Assembly (NCBI RefSeq): GCF_042665545.1
Contig: NZ_JBHTCM010000004.1
Coordinates: forward strand, 558,001 to 622,000
DNA length: 64,000 nucleotides
Direction: 5' to 3'
Origin: Rhodocista pekingensis
Lineage (GTDB): Bacteria; Pseudomonadota; Alphaproteobacteria; Azospirillales; Azospirillaceae
The position numbers and the translations under genes are program-made. The notes beneath the pieces are model-generated. The model saw nothing but the letters and a program-made list of their open reading frames with translations, did not search any database and was not told the origin of the DNA. Below, piece by piece: positions 1-8,777 of this stretch; the first letter of the stretch is position 1, and the number at the start of each line of letters is the position of its first letter.

Positions 1-997
1 CCGCCGGAACGCCGAAGGTCGGGGTGCGGCGGCCCTGGGCGATGTCCAGGATGTCCGCCACCACGGCCGAGGCGGTGGGGCCGGCGCCGGCCCCGCGGCC
101 GACCAGCACGACCTTGTCCACGAAGTCGCCGTCCGCCACCACGGCGTTGAACACGCCGTCCGTGGCACCGATGGGCGAACCGACGGGCACCATGCAGGGA
201 TGCACCCGCTGTTCGATCCCGCGCTCCGTCCGCCGGCCGATGGCGAGCAGGCGGATGCGGTAGCCCAGCTCGTCCGCATACTGGATGTCGAGCGAGGAGA
301 TGTGCCGGATGCCTTCGACGTGTACGGAGTCGAAATCCACCTGGCAGCCGAAGGCGACGGCGGTCAGGATGGCGAGCTTGTGCGCGGCGTCCACGCCGTC
401 GATGTCGAAGCCCGGGTCGGCCTCGGCATAGCCCAGCCGCTGCGCATCCGCCAGCACGGCCGCGAAGTCGCGGCCGGTGGTGCGCATCTCCGTCAGGATG
501 TAGTTGCAGGTGCCGTTCAGGATGCCGTGGACCTCGCGCACCCGGTTGGCCGCCAGCCCTTCCCGCAGACCCTTGATGACCGGGATGCCGCCGGCCACCG
601 CCGCCTCGTAGGCAAGCGTCAGGCCGCGGGATTCGGCGGCGAGCGCGAGCGCCGTGCCGTGCCGGGCCAGCAGCGCCTTGTTCGCCGTGACGACATGCCG
701 GCCGTTGGCGAGCGCCGTCTCCACCAGAGTCTTGGCGACCCCGTCTGAGCCGCCGATCAGCTCGCAGACGACATCGACCTCGGGATCGTCGGCCAGCGCC
801 GCGGCATCGTCGTACCAACGCAGACCCGACAGATCGGCGCCGCGGTCCTTGCCGCGCGAGCGGGCGCTGACGGCAGTGACGACCACCGGACGGCCGCAAC
901 GCGCCTCCAGCAGGTCGGCGTTGCGCCGGAGGATCTGAAGGACGCCGCCGCCGACCGTACCCAGGCCCGCAATACCGATCTTCAAGGGTTTCGCCAT
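1..997 (-). CDS. hom: Homoserine dehydrogenase (3' part cut by window edge)
   Basis: NAD(P)-dependent reduction of aspartate semialdehyde to homoserine, the branch point to threonine and methionine. About 332 residues are visible from the N-terminus; the family is usually about 430, so the C-terminal part (often an ACT domain) lies outside the window. Visible are the Rossmann motif GLGTVGGG (residues 11-18), VTANKALLA, the family stretch GGIPVIKGLREGL followed by ILNGTCNYILTEM, and DGVDAAHKLAIL, which carries the catalytic lysine. The ATG lies 11 bp after the stop of the upstream aminotransferase gene, so the two are probably one transcript. The assignment is secure; only the end is missing. 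Confidence 0.95.
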   Translation of the reverse strand, partial: MAKPLKIGIAGLGTVGGGVLQILRRNADLLEARCGRPVVVTAVSARSRGKDRGADLSGLRWYDDAAALADDPEVDVVCELIGGSDGVAKTLVETALANGRHVVTANKALLARHGTALALAAESRGLTLAYEAAVAGGIPVIKGLREGLAANRVREVHGILNGTCNYILTEMRTTGRDFAAVLADAQRLGYAEADPGFDIDGVDAAHKLAILTAVAFGCQVDFDSVHVEGIRHISSLDIQYADELGYRIRLLAIGRRTERGIEQRVHPCMVPVGSPIGATDGVFNAVVADGDFVDKVVLVGRGAGAGPTASAVVADILDIAQGRRTPTFGVPA

Positions 998-1008
998 GCC
1001 ATCCGTCC

Positions 1009-2232
1009 TCACGAGGTCCTGTCCGCCACGACCGGGCCGTTCTGCCGGCGCGCCCGCTCCAGGAACAGGCGGATGTTGCGGCAGGCCTGGCGGATGCGCT
1101 GGGTGTTCTCGACCAGCCCGAAGCGCACATGGCCGTCGCCGTACTCGCCGAAGCCGATGCCCGGCGAGACGGCGACCTCCGCCTCCTGGAGCAGCAGCTT
1201 GGCGAATTCCAGCGAGCCCAGCTCACGGAACGGCTCGGGAATCTCGGCCCAGACGAACATGCTGGCGTTCGGCGACGGGACCTTCCAGCCGGCCTGGGCC
1301 AGCCCCTCGATCAGCACGTCGCGGCGCTGGCGGTACATTTCGCGGATTTCGACCACACAGTCCTGCGGCCCGTTCAGCGCCGCGGTGGCCGCGACCTGGA
1401 TCGGGGTGAAGGCGCCGTAGTCCACATAGGATTTGAACTTGGCCAGAGCCCCGATCAGCTTCTTCGACCCCACGCCGAAGCCGACGCGCCAGCCCGGCAT
1501 GTTGTAGGTCTTGGACAGGCTGTTGAACTCGACCGTGATCGGCCGCGCCTCCGGGATCTGGAGCACCGACGGCGGCGGATTGCCGTCGAAATAGATCTCC
1601 GCATAGGCGATGTCGGACAGGATGTAGATGCCGTGCTTCAGGCACAGCTCCACGATCGGCCGGTAGAAGTCCAGCGTGACGGTCTGGCCCGTGGGGTTGG
1701 CCGGAAAGCTGACGATCAGGGCCGTCGGCTTCGGTACGCTGTGCTTGATCGCCCGTTCCAGGTTCGGAACGAAGTTGTCCAGCCCGTCGCCCACCGGGAT
1801 GTGGCGCAGGGCGGCACCGGCCAGCATGAAGCCGAAGGGATGGATCGGATAGCTGGGGTTCGGCACCAGGATGACGTCGCCCGGGCTGGTGATGGCCTGG
1901 GCGAGGTTGGCCAGCCCCTCCTTCGAGCCGATGGTGACGATCGCTTCCGTCTCCGGGTCGATGTCCACATCGAAGCGGCGCTTGTAGTAGGCGCTGATCG
2001 CCTTGCGCAGGCCGGGGATGCCGCGGCTCTGGCTGTAGCGGTGGGTCTTGGGGTTCTGCACCGCCTCCACCAGCTTCGCCACGATGTGCGGCGGCGTCGG
2101 CTGGTCGGGGTTGCCCATCCCCAGATCGATGATGTCCTCGCCGGCGGCCCGGGCCCGCGCCTTCATGGCGTTCACTTCGGCGAACACGTAGGGCGGCAAT
2201 CGCTTGATGCGGTGGAACTCGGCGTCGCTCAT
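1009..2232 (-). CDS. Class I/II PLP aminotransferase (AlaC / LL-diaminopimelate aminotransferase type)
   Basis: Cytosolic fold-type I aminotransferase of 407 residues. The PLP lysine is Lys241 in NSLSKTYNMPGWRVGFG; other family marks are DLGMGNPDQPTP (residues 36-47), the region YSQSRGIPGLRKAI, NPSYPIHPFG and SFPANPTGQTV. This group is annotated either as alanine aminotransferase AlaC or as an LL-diaminopimelate aminotransferase-like enzyme; sequence alone does not fix the substrate. It lies just upstream of hom on the same strand with 11 bp between them, a pairing common in alphaproteobacteria, which suggests a role in amino-acid metabolism around the aspartate family. The ATG start gives the usual family length. 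Confidence 0.88.
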   Translation of the reverse strand: MSDAEFHRIKRLPPYVFAEVNAMKARARAAGEDIIDLGMGNPDQPTPPHIVAKLVEAVQNPKTHRYSQSRGIPGLRKAISAYYKRRFDVDIDPETEAIVTIGSKEGLANLAQAITSPGDVILVPNPSYPIHPFGFMLAGAALRHIPVGDGLDNFVPNLERAIKHSVPKPTALIVSFPANPTGQTVTLDFYRPIVELCLKHGIYILSDIAYAEIYFDGNPPPSVLQIPEARPITVEFNSLSKTYNMPGWRVGFGVGSKKLIGALAKFKSYVDYGAFTPIQVAATAALNGPQDCVVEIREMYRQRRDVLIEGLAQAGWKVPSPNASMFVWAEIPEPFRELGSLEFAKLLLQEAEVAVSPGIGFGEYGDGHVRFGLVENTQRIRQACRNIRLFLERARRQNGPVVADRTS

Positions 2233-2322
2233 GGGATCGAGGCTGTCGCGGGTGGGAAGGACGCATATGTACGCCTGCGCCCCTGCCGAAGCGACAGGAT
2301 TCTGGGCGCGGGCGGATATGAC

Positions 2323-2748
2323 CTAGCGGCCAACGGGCTGCGGCACCGGCGGCGGTGCCGCGGGAACGGACGGCACCGCGGCAGCCCCCGGGGCGGGCGC
2401 AGCCGTGTTCCCCACCGGGCGCGCCCGCAGGTCCGCCGCCGTGGCATCCCCGGAGTCGCGGTCCGCCTGGAGCCGGTCGAGCAGCGCCTGGCGGTCGCCG
2501 GGGGTGGAGAACTCGGTCGGGCGGGCCGGCACGCTGGCGAGGTTGGGGTAGCCCGCCACGGTCGGATCGGCGCGGCGGACCGGGCGCTGGCCCGTCAGCA
2601 CGGCCTGCGGATCGCTGCCTGCGGCGGCGGCATCCCTCGCGGGTGCGGGCCCGTCGGCGAAGACGATGCTGGGCAGGCGCACGTCGGCGCAGCCGCCGAG
2701 CAGCACCAGCAGGGGAAGGGCCGTGAGTGCCCTGGAACGTATGAGCAT
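2323..2748 (-). CDS. Small Pro/Ala-rich lipoprotein
   Basis: Predicted lipoprotein of 141 residues. A hydrophobic signal peptide ends in the lipobox LLGGC with the lipidated Cys at residue 20, then follows a region rich in Ala, Pro, Arg and Asp, and a tail of AP/VP repeats (…APGAAAVPSVPAAPPPVPQP). I chose the ATG that gives a normal length signal peptide; a second ATG seven codons upstream (position 2769) is possible. I recognise no domain. It lies 90 bp upstream of the aminotransferase and hom genes on the same strand and is divergent from phaC, so it may head that transcript. Function unknown. Confidence 0.6.
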   Translation of the reverse strand: MLIRSRALTALPLLVLLGGCADVRLPSIVFADGPAPARDAAAAGSDPQAVLTGQRPVRRADPTVAGYPNLASVPARPTEFSTPGDRQALLDRLQADRDSGDATAADLRARPVGNTAAPAPGAAAVPSVPAAPPPVPQPVGR

Positions 2749-2961
2749 GAAGGGGCCGGTGTAACGCATGGCCGGATCGTGTATTAAATCCCCCGGGGCC
2801 GCAAGGCGCCCGGTTCAGCCCGTCCGCAACCGCCGGGCAGGTATTCCGCAGCCGCGGCCGGCCCCGCAGGCGGAAATCCCGCAGGCGGGAACTCCGGAGC
2901 GGGGACAATTGGCGCGCGCGTTCGTTTTCCGAGGGGCAACCGTCAGCCGAGGGATCGAGAC

Positions 2962-4755
2962 ATGGCCGAAAGCCAAGGCCCGGAGTTGAAAATTCCCGAC
3001 CCGGTCGAGATGTCCCGCGCCATGGCGCGGATCGCCGAGCACAGCCAGCGGATCGTCAGCGAGTTCCTTTCCCGCCACGCCGAGATCTCCGGCTCCGCCG
3101 ACCCGCTGAACCTGGGCGGCGCCTTCCTGGAGATGACCAGCCGCATGATGGCCGATCCGGCCCGGCTGATGCAGGCCCAGGTCTCGCTCTGGCAGGACTA
3201 CATGACGCTCTGGCAGCGCACGACCCAGCGTTTCCTGGGTGGCGAGGCCGAGCCGGTGATCCAGCCGGCCAAGGAGGACCGCCGCTTCAAGGACAGCGCC
3301 TGGAACGAGAACACGCTGTTCGACTTCATCAAGCAGTCCTATCTGCTGACCGCCCGCTTCATGCAGACGACCGTCCACGGCGTCGAGGGGCTGGACGAGA
3401 GGACCGCCCGGAAGCTGGACTTCTACACGCGCCAGTACGTGGACGCGATGGCGCCCAGCAACTTCGTCATGACGAACCCGGAGGTGCTGCGCACCACCCT
3501 GGAGACGGGGGGCGAGAACCTGGTCAAGGGGCTGGAAAACCTGCTGTCCGACCTGGAGCGGGGCAAGGGCCAGCTCGCCATCTCCATGACCGACTATTCG
3601 AAGTTCGAGGTCGGCCGGAACATCGCCGTCACGCCGGGCAAGGTCGTCTTCCAGAACGACCTGATGCAGCTCATCCAGTACACGCCGACGACGGAGCAGG
3701 TGTTCCGACGGCCGCTGCTGATCAGCCCACCCTGGATCAACAAGTTCTACATCCTGGACCTGCGGCCGCAGAACAGCTTCGTGAAGTGGCTGACGGACCA
3801 GGGGCATACCGTCTTCATCGTGTCCTGGGTCAATCCGGGCGAACACCTCTCCGACAAGACCTTCGAGGACTACATGGTCGAGGGGCCGCTCGCGGCGCTG
3901 GACGCCATGGAGGCCGCGACCGGGGAGCGGGAGGCCAACGTCATCGGCTACTGCCTGGGCGGCACGCTGCTGGCGAGCACGCTGTCCTACATGACGGACC
4001 AGGGCGACGACCGGATCAAGAGCGCCATGTACCTCGTCACCCTGACGGACTTCTCCGAGCCGGGGGAACTGTCCGTCTTCATCGACGAGGAGCAGCTCGC
4101 CGCCCTGGAGGAGCGGATGCGCAGCCAGGGCTTCCTGGACGGCTCCGCCATGGCGACGACCTTCAACATGCTGCGCGCGAACGACCTGATCTGGTCGTTC
4201 GTCGTGAACAACTACCTGCTGGGCAAGGACCCCTTCCCCTTCGACCTGCTGTACTGGAACAGCGACAGCACGCGGATGCCCGCGGCGATGCACAGCTTCT
4301 ATCTGCGCAACATGTACCAGCGGAACCTGCTGGTGCAGCCGGGCGGCATCACCCTGAAGGGCGTGCCCATCGACCTGCGGCGGATCACGGTTCCGACCTT
4401 CATGCTCTCCACCCGCGAGGACCACATCGCCCCCTGGAAGAGCACCTATGCCGCGACGCAGCTCTATGGCGGACCGGTGAAGTTCGTGCTGGCCGCCTCA
4501 GGCCACATCGCCGGCGTCGTCAACCCGCCCTCGGCGGAGAAGTACAGCCACTACCTGAACACGAAGCTGCCCGCCTCCCCCGATGCGTGGTTCGAGGGGG
4601 CGAAGCAGGTGCCGGGAAGCTGGTGGCCGGAATACGGCAAGTGGGTCGCCCGGTACGGTGGCGGCAAGGTGCCGGCACGGGTGCCCGGCGACGGCAGGCT
4701 GCCGGCGCTGGAGGACGCGCCGGGCAGCTATGTCCGGGTCAAGAGCCTGGAGTAG
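2962..4755 (+). CDS. phaC: Class I poly(3-hydroxyalkanoate) synthase
   Basis: Polymerises (R)-3-hydroxyacyl-CoA into PHA on granule surfaces. At 597 residues it has class I length. The N-terminal PhaC domain spans about residues 60-250 and an alpha/beta-hydrolase core follows. The lipase-like box is GYCLGG with nucleophile Cys331; the rest of the catalytic triad is in STREDHIAPW (Asp) and ASGHIAGVVNPP (His). SPPWINKFYILDL and the VSWVNPGEHL stretch are typical. The gene stands alone here, with no phaA, phaB, phaR or phasin beside it. It is divergent from the lipoprotein gene, with about 210 bp between the starts that must carry its promoter. Confidence 0.95.
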   Translation: MAESQGPELKIPDPVEMSRAMARIAEHSQRIVSEFLSRHAEISGSADPLNLGGAFLEMTSRMMADPARLMQAQVSLWQDYMTLWQRTTQRFLGGEAEPVIQPAKEDRRFKDSAWNENTLFDFIKQSYLLTARFMQTTVHGVEGLDERTARKLDFYTRQYVDAMAPSNFVMTNPEVLRTTLETGGENLVKGLENLLSDLERGKGQLAISMTDYSKFEVGRNIAVTPGKVVFQNDLMQLIQYTPTTEQVFRRPLLISPPWINKFYILDLRPQNSFVKWLTDQGHTVFIVSWVNPGEHLSDKTFEDYMVEGPLAALDAMEAATGEREANVIGYCLGGTLLASTLSYMTDQGDDRIKSAMYLVTLTDFSEPGELSVFIDEEQLAALEERMRSQGFLDGSAMATTFNMLRANDLIWSFVVNNYLLGKDPFPFDLLYWNSDSTRMPAAMHSFYLRNMYQRNLLVQPGGITLKGVPIDLRRITVPTFMLSTREDHIAPWKSTYAATQLYGGPVKFVLAASGHIAGVVNPPSAEKYSHYLNTKLPASPDAWFEGAKQVPGSWWPEYGKWVARYGGGKVPARVPGDGRLPALEDAPGSYVRVKSLE

Positions 4756-4772
4756 CGCCGGCCGGGCCGGCG
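4756..4772. terminator. Short hairpin between convergent phaC and carbonic anhydrase genes
   Basis: A perfect 7-bp G+C stem (CGCCGGC / GCCGGCG) with a 3-base loop starts at the first base after the phaC stop codon, in the 31-bp gap before the converging gene. There is no T-run on either side, so it may only slow polymerase or protect RNA ends. Weak call. Confidence 0.35.
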
Positions 4773-4786
4773 GGAGGGCGGTCGCG

Positions 4787-5353
4787 TCAGTCGGCCGCCG
4801 CCTGCCCCGGCGCCGTCGTCCCGTCCAGGGTCCCGCCGACCTCCTCCCTGTACTGCCGGGCGAGCGCGAGATAGTGCGGGATGGTGTGGCGGTGGACCAT
4901 CAGGTCCTTCTCCGCGATCGGGCGCAGGAACTTCGCCGGGCTGCCGCCCCAGACCTCGCCCGCCCTCACCGTCCTGCCGGGGGTGACCAGGGCGCCGGCG
5001 GCCACCATGGCGCCCCCTTCCACCGTCACCTGATCCATGACGCAGGCCTTCATGCCGATGAAGGCCCAGCTCTCGATGGTGCAGCCGTGCAGCAGCGCCA
5101 GATGCCCCACCGTCACGTCGTCGCCGATGATGGTGCTGGTCAGCCCGCCGGTGCAGTGGATCACCGTGCCGTCCTGGATGTTCGTGCGCCGGCCGATGCG
5201 GATCGGGTTGACGTCGCCGCGGATGGTGACACCGAACCAGATGTTGGCGTCCTCCGCGATCTCCACATCGCCGATGATCGTCGCGTTCGCCAGGAAGGCG
5301 GACGGATGGATGCGGGGCAGGATTCCCTTGAAGGGCAGGATCGTCGGGGTCAT
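4787..5353 (-). CDS. Gamma-carbonic anhydrase family protein (left-handed beta-helix)
   Basis: A 188-residue hexapeptide-repeat protein of the gamma-carbonic anhydrase/YrdA/PaaY group. Isoleucine/valine-led hexapeptides run through residues 25-145. The three putative zinc ligands are His66 (TVIHC), His84 and His89 (VGHLALLHG). The ATG at 5353 is preferred over an upstream in-frame extension because family members begin near ILPFKGILPRIHPSAF, and because this ATG overlaps the stop of the upstream DUF29 gene in an ATGA coupling. Bicarbonate/CO2 chemistry is the family expectation, but many members have no measured activity, so the substrate remains open. Confidence 0.85.
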   Translation of the reverse strand: MTPTILPFKGILPRIHPSAFLANATIIGDVEIAEDANIWFGVTIRGDVNPIRIGRRTNIQDGTVIHCTGGLTSTIIGDDVTVGHLALLHGCTIESWAFIGMKACVMDQVTVEGGAMVAAGALVTPGRTVRAGEVWGGSPAKFLRPIAEKDLMVHRHTIPHYLALARQYREEVGGTLDGTTAPGQAAAD

Positions 5354-5832
5354 GCGTCGGTCTGTCCCTGTCGGTACACGGGAAGGAAGCCGTCGTCGAG
5401 GATCTCGTCGAGCGTATAGGGGCAATCGGCCGGCAGCGCGACCGTCGCCTCGCCATGGGCGGCCAGCCCCTCCTCTGCCAGCAGGACCGCCTGCCGCCAC
5501 GCCCGGTCGAGGCGGACACGGTGGATCAGGCTCGGGCTGTCCTCAAGCTCGTCGCGGGCGTGGCCGCGATGCACCCGCACGCTGGCCCGCCAGAGGCGGC
5601 GGGGGTCGCTGGCGGGCGAATAGTCCAGCTTCAGAAGATGCTCGATGATCCGGGCCAGGGCGCTCTCCAGCGCGCGGAGGCGGCCCCGTCCCATGTCCTC
5701 GATCTCCTCGGCAAGGTGCTCGAAGTCGATGCCGGGGGCGGGCCGCCCCGCGCCCGCGGCGCGCAGACGGGCGGCCTGATCCTGGGTCCAGGCGTAGAAG
5801 TCCGTCCCGTAGAGCGACAGATATCTGTCCAT
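5350..5832 (-). CDS. DUF29 family protein
   Basis: A 160-residue protein matching the DUF29 pattern: YGTDFYAWTQDQAARLRAAG at the N-terminus, then the diagnostic FEHLAEEIEDMGRGRLRALE, a helix with IIEHLLKLDYSP, and a C-terminal PSL segment. DUF29 proteins are small, helical and widespread in cyanobacteria and alphaproteobacteria; no biochemical role is established. Its stop codon overlaps the ATG of the carbonic-anhydrase-like gene by 4 bases, so the two are translated together; that coupling is the only functional hint. The start is the first ATG of the frame with the conserved N-terminus immediately after it. Confidence 0.8.
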   Translation of the reverse strand: MDRYLSLYGTDFYAWTQDQAARLRAAGAGRPAPGIDFEHLAEEIEDMGRGRLRALESALARIIEHLLKLDYSPASDPRRLWRASVRVHRGHARDELEDSPSLIHRVRLDRAWRQAVLLAEEGLAAHGEATVALPADCPYTLDEILDDGFLPVYRQGQTDA

Positions 5833-5873
5833 GGCAGCCTCCTGGCCGGGAGAAGCCTACCAGACGTCCCCCG

Positions 5874-6926
5874 TCACGGGAACAGGGGCACCACCTCCAG
5901 GCCCGTCCGCTCGTCCAGGCCGTAGAGCAGGTTCATATTCTGGATCGCCTGACCCGAGGCGCCCTTCACCAGATTGTCGATGGCCGAGAGCACGATGGCG
6001 CGGCCCGGCAGCCGGTCGGCGAAGGCGTTCATCAGGCACAGATTGCTGCCGCGGACATGGCGGGTCTGCGGCGCCACGCCCTCCGGCAGCACCTTGGCGA
6101 AGGGCTCGCCGGCATACTGCTCCGCCAGGGCCGCGCGCAGGTCGGTGGCGCTGACGCCGGGCTTCATCCGGACATAGATGCTGGTGAGGATGCCGCGGGT
6201 CATCGGCATCAGGTGGGGCGTGAAGTTCACCATCATCTCGCGGCCGGCAGCGAGGCTCAGCCCCTGCTCGATCTCCGGCGCGTGGCGGTGGGAGGCGATG
6301 CCGTAGGCGTGGATGCCCTCCGCCACCTCGCCGAACAGGTTCGCCTGCTTGGCATCGCGCCCGGCGCCGGAGACGCCGGACTTGGCGTCGATGATGATGT
6401 CGTCCGTCTCCACCAGCCCGCGCAGCAGCAGCGGGATCAGGGGAAGCTGCGCCGCCGTCGGGTAGCAGCCGGGATTGGCGACCAGCCGGGCGCCCTGCAC
6501 GCCCCGGCGGTTGATCTCGCACAGGCCGTAGACGGCCTCACGCTGAAGCTCCGGCGCCCTGTGGGCATGGCCGTACCACTGCGCGTAGGTCTCCACGTCC
6601 GCGAGCCGGAAGTCGGCGGAGAGGTCCACCACCTTCAGCGTCGAGGGCAGGCCGGCGATCACCTCCTGCGTCGTGCCGTGCGGCAGGGCGCAGAAGACGA
6701 GGTCGATGCCGGACCAGTCCACCTCGTCGATCCGGCAGAGGCGCGGCAGGTCCTCGTGCATCAGGTGCGGGAACACCTCCGCCACCGGCTTGCCGGCCTG
6801 CCGCTCGCCCGTCAGCACGCGGATCGCGGCGTTCGGATGGCGGACCAGCAGGCGCATCAGCTCGGCGCCGGTATAGCCGGACGCGCCCAGGACGGCGACG
6901 CGGATCGGGGTGATGTCGGGTGTCAT
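5874..6926 (-). CDS. argC: N-acetyl-gamma-glutamyl-phosphate reductase
   Basis: Third step of arginine synthesis: NADPH-dependent reduction of N-acetylglutamyl phosphate to the semialdehyde. 350 residues, normal for the long ArgC form. Visible are the NADP-binding GASGYTGAELMRLL (residues 14-27), ALPHGTTQEV, DLSADFRL and the active-site Cys154 in VANPGCYPTAAQLPL. The C-terminal half holds KSGVSGAGRDAK and SLAAGREMMVNFTPHLMPM. It follows rplM and rpsI on the same strand, a neighbourhood conserved in alphaproteobacteria, although a GNAT gene and a strong terminator lie between rpsI and argC here, so it is probably not simply part of the ribosomal transcript. Confidence 0.95.
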   Translation of the reverse strand: MTPDITPIRVAVLGASGYTGAELMRLLVRHPNAAIRVLTGERQAGKPVAEVFPHLMHEDLPRLCRIDEVDWSGIDLVFCALPHGTTQEVIAGLPSTLKVVDLSADFRLADVETYAQWYGHAHRAPELQREAVYGLCEINRRGVQGARLVANPGCYPTAAQLPLIPLLLRGLVETDDIIIDAKSGVSGAGRDAKQANLFGEVAEGIHAYGIASHRHAPEIEQGLSLAAGREMMVNFTPHLMPMTRGILTSIYVRMKPGVSATDLRAALAEQYAGEPFAKVLPEGVAPQTRHVRGSNLCLMNAFADRLPGRAIVLSAIDNLVKGASGQAIQNMNLLYGLDERTGLEVVPLFP

Positions 6927-6977
6927 GCGGCAACCTCTGGAAACGGACGCACGGGCGGCCCTTCCGCCAACGGCGCG

Positions 6978-7472
6978 TCAGAGAATGAGTTTCATGCCCT
7001 CGTGCGATGCCTCGAAGCCGAGGCGGCGGTAGAAGCGGTGGGCGTCGGTGCGGCTCTTGTGGCTGGTGAGCTGGACCAGGCCGCAGCCATGGGCGCGGGC
7101 GAGGTCGATCACGGCGCCGATCAGCAGCGCCCCCAGCCCCCGGCCGCGCAGCCGCGCCGCGACCTGGACGGACTCCACGGTGCAGCGGCGCTGCCCCTTG
7201 CGGGCGAGCGAGCGGCCGTAGACGAGATGGGCGGTGCCCACCACCTCCCCGTCGAGATCGAGGACGAGCAGGTCGCTGTTCGGGTCCAGCGCCATCTCGT
7301 CGAACGCCTCGACATAGGTATCGAGGTCGGACGGGTCCTCGCGGGTGCGGCCCAGCACATCGTCGGCCAGAAGCGCCACGATGGCCGGGACGTCCGCCCG
7401 GCGGGCGATCCGCACCAGCACCTCCTCGCACACCGATGCCCCGGTGCCGGGGACCTCCGTCGTCTCCGACAT
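6978..7472 (-). CDS. GNAT family N-acetyltransferase
   Basis: A 164-residue single-domain Gcn5-type acetyltransferase. The acetyl-CoA pyrophosphate loop (motif A) is seen in VQVAARLRGRGLGALLIGAV, followed by a C-terminal beta-alpha unit QLTSHKSRTDAHRFYRRLGF typical of motif B. Residues 40-75 hold an acidic helix-strand with DLLVLDLDGEVVGTAHLVY. The ATG at 7472 begins MSETTEVPG; the longer open frame upstream crosses the rpsI terminator and is not used. It sits between rpsI and argC on the same strand, 51 bp before argC, so these two are likely co-transcribed. The acceptor substrate is unknown. Confidence 0.82.
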   Translation of the reverse strand: MSETTEVPGTGASVCEEVLVRIARRADVPAIVALLADDVLGRTREDPSDLDTYVEAFDEMALDPNSDLLVLDLDGEVVGTAHLVYGRSLARKGQRRCTVESVQVAARLRGRGLGALLIGAVIDLARAHGCGLVQLTSHKSRTDAHRFYRRLGFEASHEGMKLIL

Positions 7473-7506
7473 GACTGCCTCCCGCCTGGACCGCCCGGAG
7501 GCGGCA

Positions 7507-7540
7507 AAGAAAAAGGGGCGGCCCGCACGGGGCCGCCCCT
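7507..7540 (-). terminator. Rho-independent terminator after rpsI
   Basis: Read on the minus strand, an 11-12-bp stem (AGGGGCGGCCC with its complement) and a short loop are followed directly by TTTTTCTTT. It lies between the rpsI stop and the start of the GNAT gene, so it ends the rplM-rpsI transcript and separates it from GNAT-argC. Confidence 0.85.
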
Positions 7541-7576
7541 GGTCGCATACCGGAAAAGCTCCGGAGCGTCCCGTGC

Positions 7577-8062
7577 TCAGCGCTTGGAGAACTGGAAGCT
7601 GCGGCGCGCCTTGGCGCGGCCGTACTTCTTGCGCTCCACGACGCGCGGGTCGCGGGTCAGCAGGCCGGCCGCCTTCAGCGCGGGGCGCAGGGCCGGCTCG
7701 TAGTAGGTCAGCGCCTTCGAGATGCCGTGGCGCAGCGCGCCGGCCTGGCCCGAAAGGCCGCCACCCGACACGGTGCACATCACGTCGTACTGATCGACGC
7801 GGGCGACGATCGAGAAGGGCTGGTTGATCATCATGCGCAGCACGGGCCGCGCGAAGTAGACGTCCAGCTCACGGCCGTTGACGATGATCTTGCCGCTGCC
7901 GGGCTTGATCCACACGCGGGCGACGGCGTCCTTGCGCTTGCCGGTGGCGTAGGCGCGGCCTTCCTTGTCCAGCTTGGGCTCCTGCGGCTCGGCCGACAGG
8001 CCCGCCGGCGCGGCACCGGGGCCCTGCTTCAGATCGGCGAGGCTGGTGATGGTCTGGGCCAT
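7577..8062 (-). CDS. rpsI: 30S ribosomal protein S9
   Basis: Component of the small subunit head, whose basic C-terminal tail reaches the P-site tRNA. 161 residues; an alphaproteobacterial N-terminal extension of about 30 residues precedes the conserved core starting at YATGKRKDAVARVWIKPGSG. Further marks are GGGLSGQAGALRHGISKAL and the diagnostic C-terminus RKKYGRAKARRSFQFSKR. It starts 4 bases after the rplM stop, so the two are translated from one message, and is followed by a strong terminator. Confidence 0.97.
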   Translation of the reverse strand: MAQTITSLADLKQGPGAAPAGLSAEPQEPKLDKEGRAYATGKRKDAVARVWIKPGSGKIIVNGRELDVYFARPVLRMMINQPFSIVARVDQYDVMCTVSGGGLSGQAGALRHGISKALTYYEPALRPALKAAGLLTRDPRVVERKKYGRAKARRSFQFSKR

Positions 8063-8066
8063 GGGA

Positions 8067-8531
8067 TTACGCGCTCCGCTTATTCTTCGGGTTCATGGCG
8101 GCGACGTCCAGCACCTCGGGCTGCTGGGCCTCGTGGGGATGGGCACCGCCCGCATAGACGCGCAGATTGCCCATCTGGCGACGGCCCAGCGGACCGCGCG
8201 GGATCATCCGCTCGACGGCCTTGATGATGACCCGCTCCGGGAAGCGGCCGTCCAGGATCTGGCCCTTGGACCGACCCTTGATGCCGCCGGGATAGCCGGT
8301 GTGCCAGTAGAAGATGTCATCCTGCCGCTTGTTGCCGGTCAGCTTGACCTTCTCGGCGTTGATGACGATCACGTTGTCGCCGCAGTCCATGTGCGGCGTG
8401 AAGGTCGGCTTGTGCTTGCCGCGCAGACGCATGGCGATCTGGCTGGCGAGCCGCCCGAGCACGAGGCCGTCGGCATCGATCAGAATCCACTTCTTATCGA
8501 TCTCGGACGGCTTGAGGGAGAGAGTCTTCAT
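8067..8531 (-). CDS. rplM: 50S ribosomal protein L13
   Basis: Early-assembling large-subunit protein, 154 residues. The start MKTLSLKPSEIDKKW is typical for alphaproteobacterial L13; the in-frame extension further upstream is not used because it crosses the likely promoter. Conserved stretches are DADGLVLGRLASQIA, GDNVIVINAEKVKLTG, HTGYPGGIKGRS and PRGPLGRRQMGNLRVYAG. First gene of the rplM-rpsI operon. Confidence 0.97.
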   Translation of the reverse strand: MKTLSLKPSEIDKKWILIDADGLVLGRLASQIAMRLRGKHKPTFTPHMDCGDNVIVINAEKVKLTGNKRQDDIFYWHTGYPGGIKGRSKGQILDGRFPERVIIKAVERMIPRGPLGRRQMGNLRVYAGGAHPHEAQQPEVLDVAAMNPKNKRSA

Positions 8532-8592
8532 CGGAGCACTCGCAAGACAAAGGTCCAGGCCCGGCACCTGGACCGGCACCGGAGCGGAGGGC

Positions 8593-8621
8593 TGTGTATG
8601 ATGATACCGTTGCGCCGTCAA
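8593..8621 (-). promoter_or_regulatory. rplM: Probable promoter of rplM-rpsI
   Basis: On the minus strand TTGACG and TACACA are separated by 17 bases, placing a transcript start about 55 bases before the rplM ATG. The -35 box is close to consensus; the -10 box matches only moderately. It lies in the lower-G+C spacer between rplM and the divergent lipoprotein gene. Confidence 0.45.
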
Positions 8622-8777
8622 GCCGGAAAAGCGGCAACCTGACAGATATCTAGCCGAAGGTATTCCGATACCATTTCCACAAACCCATTGATATGAAAGC
8701 GTTTTTCAGGTCCGGAACCAACGCACCGGCGCACCGTTGCCGCTCCATCGTGGCAATGACAACGACGGAGCGATCGG

